A stretch of DNA of 64,000 nucleotides from Edaphovirga cremea (GCF_003332275.1 NZ_QOVA01000007.1:62001-126000); one strand, 5' to 3'. Shown: positions 26,835-37,380, numbered from the stretch's first letter. A program made the numbers and translations. The notes: generated by a model not told the origin, from the letters alone.

Positions 26835-28208
26835 GTGCAGAAGTACATTAACGAAGCGCGTAGTTTATTGGCTCTCGCTCTTCCTGTCGTCATCGCGCAA
26901 ATATCCCAGACGGCAATGGGCGTTGTCGACACGATCATGGCTGGTTCGGTCAGCGCGACGGATATGGCGGCCGTGGCCGTCGGGACGTCAATCTGGTTAC
27001 CGGTCATTCTTTTTGGTCACGGTATTCTACTGGCGATGACGCCAATAATTGCGCAATTGAACGGTTCGGGTCGCCGCGACCGGATTGCCCATCATGTGCG
27101 CCAGGGGTTCTGGCTGGCCTCCATTTTGTCCGTACTGCTTATCACCGTGCTGTATAACAGCCATCTGGTGATTGAACGGATGCACAATGTTGATCCGCTG
27201 CTCGCCGAGAAAGCGGTCGGTTTCCTGCACGCCATTATGTGGGGTGCGCCGGGCTATCTGTTTTTCCAGGTGTTGCGTAACCGATGCGAAGGACTGTCCA
27301 AAACCAAACCCGGTATGGTGGTGGGTTTTCTTGGATTACTGGTCAATATTCCGGTTAACTACATTTTCATTTATGGGAAATTCGGTGCGCCAGCACTCGG
27401 TGGCGTAGGCTGTGGCGTGGCAACCGGGACGGTGTATTGGGTCATGTTCCTGGCGATGAGTGTCTATGTGAAGCGCTCTGCCCTCCAGTTGGAACTCAAG
27501 CCAGCCGACGCGTTTGAAAAACCGAACGCACAGACGCTCATACGCATGACACAACTCGGTTTGCCGATTGCATTGGCGCTGTTTTTTGAAGTGACGTTGT
27601 TTGCTGTTGTGGCACTGCTGGTGTCACCGCTCGGTATTGTGTCGGTTGCAGGCCACCAGATTGCGCTCAATTTCAGTTCGCTGATGTTTATGTTGCCGCT
27701 GTCGCTGGGCGTTGCGGCAACCATCCGCGTCGGCCACCGATTGGGGGAAGGTTCACCGGATGCCGCGCGCATCGCGGCGTATACCGGTCTGGCGACCGGC
27801 GTTGCGCTGGCCTGCATGACCGCCATTTTCACTACGCTCTTTCGCGAGCATATTGCCCTGCTCTATAACAAGAACCCGGCGGTGGTGGCGATGGCCTCAC
27901 ACCTGATGTTGCTGGCGGCGGTTTACCAGATCTCCGATTCCATTCAGGTGATTGGAAGCGGCATATTGCGTGGATATAAAGATACCCGCTCCATTTTCTA
28001 TATCACCTTCGTGGCATATTGGGTGCTGGGGCTGCCGAGTGGTTATCTTCTGGCGCTGACGGATTATATTGTGCCCGCGATGGGGCCGAGCGGATTCTGG
28101 TGCGGCTTTATTATCGGTCTGACGTTCTCCGCCATCATGATGGCACTGCGTATGCGCTGGCTGCAGAAATTACCTGCGGAGATGATTTTACAGCGCGCAG
28201 AACGCTAA
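26835..28208 (+). CDS. mdtK: MATE-family multidrug efflux pump MdtK (NorM)
   Basis: 457 residues, same as E. coli MdtK, with 12 membrane helices in two pseudo-symmetric MatE halves (about 10-225 and 240-445). It exports fluoroquinolones and other cationic compounds using Na+ or H+. The family N-terminal block [21 protein letters not shown] and the [20 protein letters not shown] segment are present. The start is GTG at 26835 with AGAGGTG 6 bases upstream; homologues start at MQKYI. It precedes the tRNA-Val genes as in E. coli. Confidence 0.96.
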   Translation: MQKYINEARSLLALALPVVIAQISQTAMGVVDTIMAGSVSATDMAAVAVGTSIWLPVILFGHGILLAMTPIIAQLNGSGRRDRIAHHVRQGFWLASILSVLLITVLYNSHLVIERMHNVDPLLAEKAVGFLHAIMWGAPGYLFFQVLRNRCEGLSKTKPGMVVGFLGLLVNIPVNYIFIYGKFGAPALGGVGCGVATGTVYWVMFLAMSVYVKRSALQLELKPADAFEKPNAQTLIRMTQLGLPIALALFFEVTLFAVVALLVSPLGIVSVAGHQIALNFSSLMFMLPLSLGVAATIRVGHRLGEGSPDAARIAAYTGLATGVALACMTAIFTTLFREHIALLYNKNPAVVAMASHLMLLAAVYQISDSIQVIGSGILRGYKDTRSIFYITFVAYWVLGLPSGYLLALTDYIVPAMGPSGFWCGFIIGLTFSAIMMALRMRWLQKLPAEMILQRAER

Positions 28209-28420
28209 TTCAGGGTAAACGGAACAGGAAATCCAGCAGTGATTTTCTGTTCCGCGCACCTCGTCACCTCGTTGGAAATGTTGAAAAAATCGACGGAGTG
28301 CGCATAAGCGCAGCAATCACATGCATTTGGGAGAAAAATTCCATTTTTTCCCTTGCCAGCAACCGGGTAGCTCGTTAATATTCGTCCCCGCTGCCCCCTG
28401 AGGCAGCAGAAAACAGCAGT

Positions 28421-28497
28421 GCGTCCGTAGCTCAGTTGGTTAGAGCACCACCTTGACATGGTGGGGGTCGGTGGTTCGAGTCCACTCGGACGCACCA
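28421..28497 (+). tRNA. tRNA-Val (anticodon GAC), first copy
   Basis: 77 nt with encoded CCA. Acceptor stem GCGTCCG/CGGACGC, D arm GCTCAGTTGGTTAGAGC, anticodon stem CCACC/GGTGG with loop CTTGACA carrying GAC, and T arm with GGTTCGAGTCC. It reads GUC and GUU codons. It looks the same as E. coli valW. Confidence 0.98.
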
Positions 28498-28500
28498 AAA

Positions 28501-28556
28501 TTTTCTGATTTGCCTGAAATGTTTTTCTGATTTGCCTATATACCTTTGATTTACCT
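28501..28556 (+). repeat. Three 22-bp-period repeats in the tRNA spacer
   Basis: TTTTCTGATTTGCCT occurs at 28501-28515 and again at 28523-28537; a degenerate third copy (TTTGATTTACCT) lies at 28545-28556. The period is exactly 22 bp. The array fills the spacer between the first two tRNA-Val genes. Confidence 0.75.
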
Positions 28557-28563
28557 AAATTGT

Positions 28564-28640
28564 GCGTCCGTAGCTCAGTTGGTTAGAGCACCACCTTGAC
28601 ATGGTGGGGGTCGGTGGTTCGAGTCCACTCGGACGCACCA
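28564..28640 (+). tRNA. tRNA-Val (anticodon GAC), second copy
   Basis: 77 nt, identical to the first copy, with the same GAC anticodon and encoded CCA. The 66-nt spacer carries tandem repeats. Confidence 0.98.
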
Positions 28641-28689
28641 GGTAAAACAGCCAGTCCCTCTCTGCACTCTGTCTTTATCATCAAGTAAT

Positions 28690-28766
28690 GCGTTCTTAGC
28701 TCAGTTGGTTAGAGCACCACCTTGACATGGTGGGGGTCGATGGTTCGAGTCCATTAGAACGCACCA
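28690..28766 (+). tRNA. tRNA-Val (anticodon GAC), third copy, variant
   Basis: 77 nt with encoded CCA. It has a different acceptor stem (GCGTTCT/AGAACGC) and T-arm pairs (compensated changes), but the same anticodon arm with GAC. It corresponds to E. coli valV. The compensated stems indicate a functional gene. Confidence 0.97.
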
Positions 28767-28827
28767 CACTTGTTTGCGCAGATATCCTCCATGTTTTACC
28801 CATCACCCCGTTTTGACACTCATCCGT

Positions 28828-29466
28828 TTACAAACCACGCGTCTCCAGAAACAGCACCGTTGCCGCAACGCGCGAACGTACATTCAATTTGCGCAAGAGA
28901 TTACGGATATGCACTTTTACCGTTTCTTCAGAGACATACAGTGCCGCAGCGATCTGTTTGTTCGACAGGCCCGCCGCCACCTCTTGCAGCACATCCAGCT
29001 CGCGCTCTGTCAACACGGCAAACGGCGATACCGAATCCTCTTTTTCACCTCGACGATGCAAAACATCCCGAACCTGTTCGCTGAATGCATCACCGTGACG
29101 AATGGCATCCAGCAGGGTTTCCGGGGCGCTGTCCTTGAGCAGGTAGCCATCTGCGCCTGCATCAACCAGCGCGTAAATGTCGCTGGGCGTATCAGAAACG
29201 GTCAGCACAATCACCCGGGCGGTAATGCCATCAAGGCGCAGCGCGTGGAGCGTATCCAGGCCGCTCAATCCCTTCATGTTCAAATCCAGCAGAATAATGT
29301 CTGGCGAGAGACGATTGGCAAGGCTTACCGCTTCCACGCCGTTGCTGGCTTCGCCGACCACATCAAACGCATCGTCCATTTCCAGCAACTGGCGGATACC
29401 CCGACGCATGAGCGGATGATCATCAACGATCATCACCCGATAACCTGGTTTTCCCAACATGCTCAA
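28828..29466 (-). CDS. narP: Nitrate/nitrite response regulator NarP
   Basis: 212 residues. The receiver domain (about 8-125) has the acidic pair VDDHP (15-16), phospho-acceptor Asp61 in LLDLNMKG, and Lys of LLKDS near 110. The LuxR-type DNA-binding domain is in LTERELDVLQEVAAGLSNKQIA...VKVHIRNLLRKL (about 150-197). Wording such as VMIVDDHPLMRRG, NMKGLSGLDTL and LNVRSRVAAT matches E. coli NarP, not NarL. Phospho-NarP binds inverted TACYYMT heptamers with 2-bp spacing and controls nap and nrf. It follows narQ by 19 bases, one operon. Confidence 0.95.
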   Translation of the reverse strand: MSMLGKPGYRVMIVDDHPLMRRGIRQLLEMDDAFDVVGEASNGVEAVSLANRLSPDIILLDLNMKGLSGLDTLHALRLDGITARVIVLTVSDTPSDIYALVDAGADGYLLKDSAPETLLDAIRHGDAFSEQVRDVLHRRGEKEDSVSPFAVLTERELDVLQEVAAGLSNKQIAAALYVSEETVKVHIRNLLRKLNVRSRVAATVLFLETRGL

Positions 29467-29485
29467 ACTCCATTTTCTTATTGAT

Positions 29486-31216
29486 TTAATTATTTTTATT
29501 GTTTATTTCGCGTTCAACTTCCGCTGTCGGTGTCATGAAATGGACGCTAATCAGCGTACCGCCCTGCGGATGACGCCCGATATCAATCGTGCCACCTAAC
29601 CGTTCGGTGCGTTCCTGCATGATATTCAAACCGTAATGCCCCGCGGGTTCTTCCCGATTAACGATACCGCGCCCGTCATCACGGATCTCAACCCGATGAC
29701 TGCCATCGGACTGCGTCCAGCAATCGACAACAATATTGTTTGCCTGCGCATGCTTGATCGCGTTCAGCACGGATTCACGGATAATTTGCAGCAAATGAAC
29801 TTGTTGCGAAGCGTCCAGTACCTGAGTCGGAATACGGCAATTAATCTGAATTTTGGCGCTGGTCTGCGCGCGCAACGGTTCAATCATTTCCTGCATCGCG
29901 GCGGGTAAATCCGCTTGTTGCAGGGTCTGCCGGAACGTGGCGAGCAGTTCCCGCAACTGGCGATAGGCGTCATTCATCGCTTGCTCAAAGTCGGCGATAA
30001 ATTGTCTGGCGCGGGTGTTTTCCTCTGGCACCGCACGTTTTAACAGCGTCAACTGGATATTCAGATAGAAAAGCACCTGCGCCAATGAGTCGTGCAACTC
30101 CCGGGCAATGGTGGCGCGCTCTTCCATCAGCAAAAGTTGCTGATAGTGTTTTTGCGCCTGATTAAAGTAGAGTCCGCGCCCCAGCATACTGGCGACGCTT
30201 TGCATCAGTTGTGCCGACGGTTGTTGTACTGACGATGATTGCTCCGGTGCCTGCCAGCGCAGTTGCCCGAAAACCACTTCCTGTAAACTGATGGGTAACG
30301 TCTGCCATGCGCGATCCTCAGTCGGCGTACCTTCGCACAACAACCAGTTCTCCCCGACCACCATTTCCAGGCAGCTCACCGTTTCATAGCGGTGGACAAT
30401 CTGTAGGATCTGCTGGAAACAGTGCTGATCGATGGTGGTAACATTCAGCGCCTGCGAACAGTTGTACAACACTTCCAACATGCGATTGGCTTCCTGCAAT
30501 CGCACCGTTTTCTGCCGTACCTTGGCCTCAAGCGAATGATAGAGTTTTTGCAATTCGTCGCTCATGCGCTCGAAGGTGCGAGCCAGCGATCCCAGTTCAT
30601 TGGGCAGGTTCGTATCCAGAACCAGATGGGAGAAATTCCCCTGCTCAATGGATGCACAGGCTGCGACCAGTTTGTTAAGGGGTACCACCACCTGACGGCG
30701 AATACGGTGCAGCGTAAAAAATATCAGGGTAAAAATAGCGCACGAACCCATGATTGACGCCACCACCACCAGCATCATCTTGCGTTCAGCGTAGTGCTGC
30801 AATGCCAGTACAAAGAGATCGATCTGGGTGACATAGCGGACGATATTGCTCTGATACCACGCCAAATCCCCGGCGCGAAGTCGGTCATCCATCATTATCC
30901 AGTTCTGCTGCAAGGCGGCATACTGCGCACGCACCTCGCGCGGCACATACCAACGATTCAACAGATGAAATACCGGGGAATCCAGCGTTTGCGCATAGAG
31001 CTGATTGTGTTGCAGCAACTCGGCCCGATTGCCTTGTAAATCATACCCCATACGATAACTCTGCATGCGCATCGAACCGGCGATATTGATCGCTTCCGCA
31101 TCGCGCAAACTGCTGGCAAGCGTCAGCAACGCAATGCCGGTGGTCAGCAGCGATAACAGGGCGATATAAAAAAATGCGCGTGCGAGACTGGCAGAAACCG
31201 GGCGTTTTACCATCAC
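29486..31216 (-). CDS. narQ: Nitrate/nitrite sensor histidine kinase NarQ
   Basis: 576 residues. An inner-membrane sensor: helix 1 (about 12-34), periplasmic domain with the nitrate-binding P-box RDAEAINIAGSMRMQSYR (38-55), helix 2 (about 147-168), HAMP (about 170-225), a Cys-bearing central module (YNCSQALN, SCLEMVV, WLLCEG), then the HPK7 kinase core with phospho-His375 in ARELHDSLAQ and the ATPase domain ending with DDGRGI and GLNIMQERTERLGG. The sequence follows E. coli NarQ closely from MxVKRPVSASLARAFFY. The start is GTG at 31216 (an ATG follows directly) with AGGGA 10 bases upstream. It diverges from napF and should drive it through NarP. Confidence 0.96.
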   Translation of the reverse strand: MMVKRPVSASLARAFFYIALLSLLTTGIALLTLASSLRDAEAINIAGSMRMQSYRMGYDLQGNRAELLQHNQLYAQTLDSPVFHLLNRWYVPREVRAQYAALQQNWIMMDDRLRAGDLAWYQSNIVRYVTQIDLFVLALQHYAERKMMLVVVASIMGSCAIFTLIFFTLHRIRRQVVVPLNKLVAACASIEQGNFSHLVLDTNLPNELGSLARTFERMSDELQKLYHSLEAKVRQKTVRLQEANRMLEVLYNCSQALNVTTIDQHCFQQILQIVHRYETVSCLEMVVGENWLLCEGTPTEDRAWQTLPISLQEVVFGQLRWQAPEQSSSVQQPSAQLMQSVASMLGRGLYFNQAQKHYQQLLLMEERATIARELHDSLAQVLFYLNIQLTLLKRAVPEENTRARQFIADFEQAMNDAYRQLRELLATFRQTLQQADLPAAMQEMIEPLRAQTSAKIQINCRIPTQVLDASQQVHLLQIIRESVLNAIKHAQANNIVVDCWTQSDGSHRVEIRDDGRGIVNREEPAGHYGLNIMQERTERLGGTIDIGRHPQGGTLISVHFMTPTAEVEREINNKNN

Positions 31217-31392
31217 AATAAATAATCCCTTTATCTTTGTGTGGACAACCTAACAAAAAAGCCGCGTGGGCGAAAACGGTCTGAGCGGTTATTGCGACCT
31301 GCCTCCCTTCCTCCGTCACCCTGCCTATTTTCAACGCTCCCGATCGGTGCCGCCGCCGTAATCGCTCATAAGCTTGATCCCACGTCGCCATT

Positions 31393-31450
31393 TACCTCTA
31401 AAGGGTGATTACCCCCTACCCTGCGCGAAGCATAGTGTTATCCATATAAT
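31393..31450 (+). promoter_or_regulatory. napF promoter region with candidate NarP site
   Basis: TACCTCT-AA-AGGGTGA (31393-31408) fits the 7-2-7 inverted heptamer arrangement of NarP/NarL sites at 12 of 14 positions. A perfect -10 TATAAT lies at 31445-31450, putting the heptamer centre near -56. No convincing FNR site (TTGAT-N4-ATCAA) was found nearby, although FNR control would be expected. Confidence 0.45.
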
Positions 31451-31513
31451 AACAACACGATCTATATGGAATTTAACTGTGTGTATTTTCTGGCTTTGGA
31501 GCAACAAACAGCC

Positions 31514-32035
31514 ATGACCAACCTTTCGCGGCGTTCATTACTGACCGGTGGCCGACATTGCGCGGCGAATACACTGCGCCCACCGTGGAGCGGTGCTGAA
31601 AGTGATTTCCTCAGTCAATGTACACGCTGCAATGCCTGCATCTCCGCCTGTGGAAGCGGGATTTTACAACGCGGGCCAGGAGGATTTCCCTTCGTCGATT
31701 TCCAGCGCGGAGAGTGCCTGTTTTGCTACGACTGCGCCAACGCCTGCCCAGAAGGATTGTTTGCCGCGCGCCATACAGCGCCGTGGAACTACCAACTGAC
31801 TATCCGCGGTAGCTGTTTGTCGCTCAATCAGGTGGAGTGCCGCTGCTGTCAGGATGCCTGCGAATCGGGCGCGATCGCCTTTCGCCCAACGTTACGACGT
31901 GTCGCTCCCCCTTCGCTCGATGAAGCGCTTTGTACTGCCTGCGGCGCCTGCATCGCGTATTGCCCGGCCGGGGCGATTGCAATGGAAAGTCGTCCAGCGG
32001 CAGAGCGCCGCCCAACGCTACAGGAAAACCCATGA
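31514..32035 (+). CDS. napF: Ferredoxin-type maturation protein NapF
   Basis: 173 residues, cytoplasmic. It assists maturation of the NapA iron-sulfur/molybdenum centre before export. Three [4Fe-4S] binding blocks are visible: CTRCNACISAC (about 36-46), CLFCYDCANACP (about 71-82) and CTACGACIAYCP (about 148-159), plus a CRCCQDAC segment. ATG 31514 (MTNLSRRSLLTGG) matches homologues; the frame upstream to 31466 is not needed. Its stop overlaps the napD start (ATGA). First gene of napFDAGHBC. Confidence 0.95.
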   Translation: MTNLSRRSLLTGGRHCAANTLRPPWSGAESDFLSQCTRCNACISACGSGILQRGPGGFPFVDFQRGECLFCYDCANACPEGLFAARHTAPWNYQLTIRGSCLSLNQVECRCCQDACESGAIAFRPTLRRVAPPSLDEALCTACGACIAYCPAGAIAMESRPAAERRPTLQENP

Positions 32036-32301
32036 ATACAGTCTGGCATGTTTGCAGTTTAGTGGTTCGAGCCCATACGGAACGATTGGCTGAAGTGAGC
32101 GCAACGCTGAGTTCCCTGCCCGGTTGTGACGTTGCCGTCAGCGATATCGCCAGCGGTAAATTGGCCGTGGTGCTGGAGTCGGACTCAGAAGAATCGCTGT
32201 TAAAACAAATGGCGTCAGTACGCGATCTCGCAGGCGTGCTGGCAGTTTCGCTGGTTTATCACCAGTTCGATGAACAAATCCAGGGTGAGGAAACACCATG
32301 A
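32032..32301 (+). CDS. napD: NapA-specific chaperone NapD
   Basis: 89 residues, cytoplasmic ferredoxin-fold protein. It binds the twin-arginine signal of NapA and delays export until the cofactor is loaded. The beginning [11 protein letters not shown] and [11 protein letters not shown] are typical of NapD. It overlaps napF and napA by four bases at each end (ATGA), indicating translational coupling. Confidence 0.94.
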   Translation: MNTVWHVCSLVVRAHTERLAEVSATLSSLPGCDVAVSDIASGKLAVVLESDSEESLLKQMASVRDLAGVLAVSLVYHQFDEQIQGEETP

Positions 32302-34784
32302 GACTCAGTCGACGACAATTTATGAAAGCCAATGCTGCCGCCGCGGCAGCCACGGCGGCAGGCATGACTATTCCGACAACCGCTCTCGCCGTCGCAGGCC
32401 CGCAGGACGCCATCCACTGGGATAAAGCACCATGCCGTTTCTGCGGCGTAGGTTGTGGTGTACTGATTGGCACGCAAAATGGCCGGATAGTCGCCAGTCA
32501 GGGCGATCCCGAGGCACCGGTGAATCGCGGGCTTAACTGCATCAAAGGCTATTTTCTGCCGAAGATCATGTACGGCCAGGATCGGGTGACCCAACCGCTA
32601 CTACGTATGCGCGACGGCAAATACGACAAGGAAGGCGAATTTACCCCGGTGAGCTGGGAGCAGGCTTTCGATGTGATGGCGGAGAAATTCAAAACCGCGT
32701 TGAAAGAGAAAGGCCCGGGATCGATAGGAATGTTTGGTTCCGGCCAGTCGACCATTTGGGAAGGCTACGCGGCTGCCAAACTGTTCAAGGCTGGATTTCG
32801 CTCCAACAATCTCGACCCCAACGCCCGCCACTGTATGGCTTCAGCCGTCGTCGGCTTTATGCGCACCTTCGGCATGGACGAGCCGATGGGCTGTTATGAC
32901 GATATCGAGCAGGCCGATGCTTTTGTGTTGTGGGGATCGAACATGGCAGAAATGCACCCGATCCTCTGGTCGCGCATTACCGATCGCCGCCTTTCGGACA
33001 CCAATGTCACGGTAGCGGTGCTTTCCACTTTCCAGCATCGCAGCTTTGAGCTGGCTGATAACGGCATGGTATTCACGCCGCAAACTGACCTCGCCATTCT
33101 CAATTACATCGCCAATTACATCATTCAGAATAATGCGGTCAATGAGGAATTCTTTGCCCGTCATGTGAATTTACGCAAAGGCGCGACCGATATCGGCTAC
33201 GGCTTGCGTCCGTCGCACCCGCTGGAAAAAGCGGCGAAAAACCCCGGCTCCGATGCCTCTGAACCGATCCAGTTTGAAGAATACAAAGCGTTTGTCGCCG
33301 AATATACGCTGGAGAAAACCGCCGCACTGAGCGGCGTGCCAGCCGATCAACTGCAAGCGCTGGCGCAGCTTTATGCCGATCCAAAGAAAAAAGTGGTCTC
33401 CTATTGGACCATGGGATTCAACCAGCATACGCGCGGGGTGTGGGCCAATAACCTGGTCTATAACCTTCACCTGCTGACGGGCAAGATTTCCCAACCTGGC
33501 TGTGGCCCGTTCTCGTTGACCGGACAACCGTCCGCCTGCGGCACCGCGCGCGAAGTCGGAACGTTTGCCCATCGCCTGCCCGCCGATATGGTGGTCACCA
33601 ATGAGAAACATCGCGCCATTGCTGAAGCATTGTGGCAATTACCGACCGGCACCATTCCAGACAAAGTCGGCCTGCACGCCGTGGCGCAGGATCGCGCGCT
33701 GAAAGACGGCACGCTCAACGTCTATTGGGTCATGTGCAACAACAACATGCAGGCGGGGCCGGCGATCAATGAGGATCGTATGCCCGGCTGGCACGACCCG
33801 CGCAATTTCGTGATCGTCTCCGACCCCTATCCGACAATCAGCGCGCTGGCCGCCGACCTGATTTTGCCGACCGCCATGTGGGTGGAAAAAGAAGGTGCCT
33901 ACGGCAACGCCGAGCGACGCACGCAATTCTGGCGTCAGCAGGTCAAGGCGCCTGGCGAATCAAAATCGGATCTCTGGCAGTTGGTCACCTTCGCCAAACG
34001 CTTCACTGTGGAGGAGGTCTGGCCGGAAGCCCTGTTGGCGCAGAAACCGGCCTATCGCGGCAAGACGCTCTACGATGTGCTGTTCGCCAATGACAAGGTT
34101 ACGCGTTTCCCGGTGACCGAACTGGCCGACGATCAACTGAACGATGAGTCGCGTGAGCTCGGCTTCTATTTGCAGAAAGGGCTGTTTGAGGAATACGCCG
34201 CCTTTGGTCGCGGCCATGGCCACGATCTGGCACCGTTTGATGCTTACCATCAGGCACGCGGGCTGCGCTGGCCGGTGGTGGATGGCAAGGAAACCCTGTG
34301 GCGCTACAGCGAAGGCCACGATCCTTTTGTCAAAGCCGGGGAAAAATACCGTTTTTATGGCAAACCAGATGGCAAAGCGGTGATTTTCGCGCTGCCGTAT
34401 GAACCTGCGGCAGAAGCACCGGACAGTGAATACGATCTTTGGCTCTCCACGGGTCGCGTTCTCGAGCACTGGCACACCGGCAGTATGACGCGCCGCGTGC
34501 CGGAACTGCACCGGGCCGTTCCCGAAGCGATGCTGTTTATCCACCCGCTGGATGCCAAAGCGCGCGATCTGCGCCGCGGTGAAAAGGTGCGGATTATCTC
34601 GCGCCGGGGCGAAGTGGTGTCGGTTGTCGAAACGCGGGGACGCAACCGTCCACCGCAAGGGCTGGTGTATATGCCGTTCTTTGACGCCGCGCAGTTGGTC
34701 AACATCCTGACACTGGATGCGACCGATCCGCTCTCCAAAGAGACGGACTTTAAAAAATGCGCCGTTAAACTGGCCAAGGTGTAG
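32298..34784 (+). CDS. napA: Periplasmic nitrate reductase, catalytic subunit
   Basis: 828 residues. It reduces nitrate to nitrite in the periplasm with a bis-MGD molybdenum centre. A Tat signal with SRRQFMK is at the N-terminus (about 1-31). The [4Fe-4S] cluster ligands are Cys46, Cys49, Cys53 and Cys81 (CRFCGVGC and LNCIKGY), with the conserved Lys83 between cluster and pterin. The molybdenum ligand is Cys179 in [10 protein letters not shown]. The molydopterin dinucleotide-binding C-terminal domain ends near [11 protein letters not shown]. The 5-base gap to napG shows tight coupling. Confidence 0.98.
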   Translation: MRLSRRQFMKANAAAAAATAAGMTIPTTALAVAGPQDAIHWDKAPCRFCGVGCGVLIGTQNGRIVASQGDPEAPVNRGLNCIKGYFLPKIMYGQDRVTQPLLRMRDGKYDKEGEFTPVSWEQAFDVMAEKFKTALKEKGPGSIGMFGSGQSTIWEGYAAAKLFKAGFRSNNLDPNARHCMASAVVGFMRTFGMDEPMGCYDDIEQADAFVLWGSNMAEMHPILWSRITDRRLSDTNVTVAVLSTFQHRSFELADNGMVFTPQTDLAILNYIANYIIQNNAVNEEFFARHVNLRKGATDIGYGLRPSHPLEKAAKNPGSDASEPIQFEEYKAFVAEYTLEKTAALSGVPADQLQALAQLYADPKKKVVSYWTMGFNQHTRGVWANNLVYNLHLLTGKISQPGCGPFSLTGQPSACGTAREVGTFAHRLPADMVVTNEKHRAIAEALWQLPTGTIPDKVGLHAVAQDRALKDGTLNVYWVMCNNNMQAGPAINEDRMPGWHDPRNFVIVSDPYPTISALAADLILPTAMWVEKEGAYGNAERRTQFWRQQVKAPGESKSDLWQLVTFAKRFTVEEVWPEALLAQKPAYRGKTLYDVLFANDKVTRFPVTELADDQLNDESRELGFYLQKGLFEEYAAFGRGHGHDLAPFDAYHQARGLRWPVVDGKETLWRYSEGHDPFVKAGEKYRFYGKPDGKAVIFALPYEPAAEAPDSEYDLWLSTGRVLEHWHTGSMTRRVPELHRAVPEAMLFIHPLDAKARDLRRGEKVRIISRRGEVVSVVETRGRNRPPQGLVYMPFFDAAQLVNILTLDATDPLSKETDFKKCAVKLAKV

Positions 34785-34789
34785 CAGAC

Positions 34790-35482
34790 ATGGCTCGCCC
34801 GGTGAAACCTCAACCTGCCCGCCGCCGCTTTCTGCGCGACACCGTCCGCGCCATTGCCGGGTTATCGGCCGTGGTGGTGGTACTTGGCGTACAGCAGCGG
34901 CGCAGCCAGGCCGACGTGCTCCGGCTTCGTCCGCCGGGAGCAGTGGCGGAAGCGGCGTTTTCCGGCACCTGCATACGCTGCGGTCAATGTGTGCAGGTCT
35001 GTCCGTACCAGACGCTGAAACTGGCGACGTTGGTGTCCGGCCCGGCGGCGGGTACCCCGTATTTTGTTGCCCGTGATATCCCGTGTGAAATGTGTGAAGA
35101 CATTCCTTGCGTCGTCGCCTGTCCGAGTGGCGCATTGCAATCGCTGGGCTCTATCGATGAGGCGAAGATGGGGGTGGCAGTGCTGATGGATCAGGAAAAC
35201 TGTCTTAATTATCAGGGACTGCGCTGCGATGTGTGCTATCGCGTCTGCCCCTTGATCGACAGCGCCATCACACTCGAGTCGGAGCGGAATGCCCGCACCG
35301 GCAAGCACGCCCGTTTCCTGCCTACGGTACATAGCGATATCTGCACCGGCTGCGGAAAATGCGAAAAAGCCTGCGTACTGGAACAGGCGGCAATCAAGGT
35401 GTTGCCGCGTGCGCTGGCGAAAGGGGAACTCGGGCACCACTACCGTTTCAGTTGGCTGGAGTCGAACGATGGCAAATCGTAA
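34790..35482 (+). CDS. napG: Quinol dehydrogenase ferredoxin subunit NapG
   Basis: 230 residues with a Tat-type N-terminus (ARRRFLRDT). With NapH it passes electrons, mainly from ubiquinol, towards NapC/NapB/NapA. Four [4Fe-4S] motifs: [12 protein letters not shown] (about 63-74), [14 protein letters not shown] (about 101-114), [17 protein letters not shown] (about 141-157) and [11 protein letters not shown] (about 186-196). Its 3' end overlaps napH by 14 bases. Confidence 0.96.
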   Translation: MARPVKPQPARRRFLRDTVRAIAGLSAVVVVLGVQQRRSQADVLRLRPPGAVAEAAFSGTCIRCGQCVQVCPYQTLKLATLVSGPAAGTPYFVARDIPCEMCEDIPCVVACPSGALQSLGSIDEAKMGVAVLMDQENCLNYQGLRCDVCYRVCPLIDSAITLESERNARTGKHARFLPTVHSDICTGCGKCEKACVLEQAAIKVLPRALAKGELGHHYRFSWLESNDGKS

Positions 35483-36332
35483 GCAGGACGCCGGGCAAGC
35501 GGCGCGGGACACAAAAGGCTGGTGGCGCAGCCATCGCTGGCTGGTGTGGCGGCGCCTGACGCAATCTCTGGTACTGGGCATGTTTCTCTGCGGGCCGTGG
35601 TTGGGTCTGTGGATCCTGCGGGGCAATTACAGCGGCAGCCTACTGTTGGATACCGTTCCGCTCAGCGATCCATTGATGATTCTGCAAAGTCTGGCAAGCG
35701 GTCACCTGCCCGCAACGCTCGCACTGGTTGGCGCGCTGATTATCGCGGTGGGTTATGCGCTATCAGGTAAGCGCCTGTTTTGCAGTTGGGTCTGCCCGAT
35801 TAACCCGCTTACCGATCTGGCTGCCTGGTTGCGTCGCCGCTTCAATATTACCGCGTCCGCCACGCTCCCACGCAAGCTGCGTTATCTGTTGCTGATAGTG
35901 ATTTTGCTGGGCAGTACGCTGACGGGCAGCCTGCTATGGGAATGGATCAATCCGGTTTCGCTGGCAGGAAGAGGGTTGATTTTCGGATTCGGTGCAGGCA
36001 TCTGGCTATTGCTGAGTCTCTTCCTGTTCGATTTGCTCGTTGTGGAACACGGCTGGTGTGGTCATCTGTGCCCCACAGGCGCGCTGTATGCCGCCATCGG
36101 CAGTAAAGGCGTGCTGGTCGTTGATGCGGTCGATCGCGAGCGCTGCACGCGTTGTATGGACTGTTTTCATGTCTGCCCAGAACCGCAGGTGCTGCGCGCG
36201 CCGGTGTTGGATGAGCAGAGCCCGGTGCAGGTCACTGACCGCGATTGTATGACATGCGGACGCTGCGTTGATGTCTGCGCTGAAGACGTTTTTAAAATAA
36301 CCCTTAGATGGAATTCGGGAGCTAAATCATGA
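35469..36332 (+). CDS. napH: Quinol dehydrogenase membrane subunit NapH
   Basis: 287 residues with four membrane helices, CX3CP motifs CSWVCPINP and CGHLCPTGA facing the cytoplasm, and two [4Fe-4S] blocks near the C-terminus ([14 protein letters not shown] and [14 protein letters not shown]). It anchors NapG and oxidises quinol. ATG 35469 (MANRKQDAG) aligns with E. coli NapH; longer upstream frame lies inside napG. Its stop overlaps the napB start. Confidence 0.96.
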   Translation: MANRKQDAGQAARDTKGWWRSHRWLVWRRLTQSLVLGMFLCGPWLGLWILRGNYSGSLLLDTVPLSDPLMILQSLASGHLPATLALVGALIIAVGYALSGKRLFCSWVCPINPLTDLAAWLRRRFNITASATLPRKLRYLLLIVILLGSTLTGSLLWEWINPVSLAGRGLIFGFGAGIWLLLSLFLFDLLVVEHGWCGHLCPTGALYAAIGSKGVLVVDAVDRERCTRCMDCFHVCPEPQVLRAPVLDEQSPVQVTDRDCMTCGRCVDVCAEDVFKITLRWNSGAKS

Positions 36333-36772
36333 AAAGCCAGAACCTGACGACAGGATGGTTACGCTGGATAACCGCCCTGCTGATGATGGGCAGTGCGATG
36401 GCGGCTGCGCAGGTCGACTTGAGTCAGTCGCCGGAAGTGTCTGTCACACAACCGGGAAACAATCGGATGCCGAAGCAGCAGGAGCGCATGGCGCTCAACT
36501 ATGTGAACCAACCGCCGATGATCCCCCACAGCGTGGACGGTTATCAGGTTAGCGCCACGTTTAACCGCTGTCTGCAATGTCACAATGTGGAAAATTATCG
36601 CGCCTCCAGTGCGCCCCGCGTCAGCCCTACCCATTTTGTGGACAGGGACGGCAAAGTGCTCGGCAATGTGGCTCCCGCACGCTATTTCTGCCTGCAATGC
36701 CATGTGCCGCAAACCGATGCCGCGCCGATTACGGGCAACACCTTCGCCCCTTCTAAAGGTTTTGGACAGTGA
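36329..36772 (+). CDS. napB: Diheme cytochrome c NapB
   Basis: 147 residues with a Sec signal (cleavage near GSAMAAAQ). Two CXXCH haem sites, FNRCLQCHN (near 86) and YFCLQCHVP (near 123), carry electrons from NapC to NapA in the periplasm. Haem attachment depends on the Ccm system. Overlaps napH by four bases. Confidence 0.96.
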   Translation: MKSQNLTTGWLRWITALLMMGSAMAAAQVDLSQSPEVSVTQPGNNRMPKQQERMALNYVNQPPMIPHSVDGYQVSATFNRCLQCHNVENYRASSAPRVSPTHFVDRDGKVLGNVAPARYFCLQCHVPQTDAAPITGNTFAPSKGFGQ

Positions 36773-36780
36773 GGTCTTCG

Positions 36781-37380
36781 ATGGAACAACCTGAAAAAGC
36801 GGGACGGCTACGCCGACTATGGCAATGGTGGCGGCGGCCAAGCCGCCTGGCGTTGGGAACACTGTTAATTATTGGTTTTGCTGGCGGCATTTTCTTTTTG
36901 GCGAGTTTTAACAAAACAATGGAAATGAGCAACAGCGAAGCGTTTTGCATCAGTTGCCACGAGATGCGCGATAACGTCTATCAGGAATATACGAGCACCG
37001 CGCACTACAGCAACCGTAGCGGTGTGCGCGCAACCTGCCCGGACTGCCACGTTCCGCATGAATTTGTACCGAAAATGGTGCGAAAAATACAGGCCAGCAA
37101 GGAGTTGTACGTCAAAATACTGGGCAGCATCGATACGCCGCAAAAATTCGACTCACATCGGCTGGCGATGGCGCAGAACGAGTGGCGACGGATGAAAAAC
37201 AATAACTCCCAGGAGTGCCGTAACTGCCATAACTTTGACTATATGGATTTCTCCGGGCAGAAAACGGTGGCGGCAGAGAAGCATAGTGAAGCGATTAAAA
37301 CCGGACAGACCTGTATTGATTGCCATCAAGGCATTGCGCATAAATTACCGGACATGACCGGCGTACACAGCGGCTCATGA
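36781..37380 (+). CDS. napC: Tetraheme cytochrome c NapC
   Basis: 199 residues of the NapC/NirT family. One N-terminal membrane anchor (about 22-42, LALGTLLIIGFAGGIFFLAS) and four CXXCH sites: FCISCHEM, TCPDCHVP, ECRNCHNF and TCIDCHQG. It oxidises menaquinol and passes electrons to NapB, and in many bacteria also feeds nitrite reductase partners. ATG 36781 is used because GAGG lies 6 bases upstream; a GTG at 36769 overlaps napB. Last gene of the nap operon. Confidence 0.95.
   Translation: MEQPEKAGRLRRLWQWWRRPSRLALGTLLIIGFAGGIFFLASFNKTMEMSNSEAFCISCHEMRDNVYQEYTSTAHYSNRSGVRATCPDCHVPHEFVPKMVRKIQASKELYVKILGSIDTPQKFDSHRLAMAQNEWRRMKNNNSQECRNCHNFDYMDFSGQKTVAAEKHSEAIKTGQTCIDCHQGIAHKLPDMTGVHSGS

Noticed and set aside
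28205..28498. 97-codon leftward open frame starting MVRPSGLEPPTPTMSRW
   Set aside because: It is the antisense of the first tRNA-Val gene, a well-known source of false proteins of exactly this type.
28421..28766. tRNA-Val array as an attachment site of a genomic island
   Set aside because: No integrase gene and no partial tRNA copy near 50 kb were found; the tRNAs keep their E. coli position after mdtK.
33960..35135. 391-codon leftward frame opposite napA and napG
   Set aside because: It lies antisense to two conserved genes with clear motifs; the long frame follows from G/C-rich codon bias.
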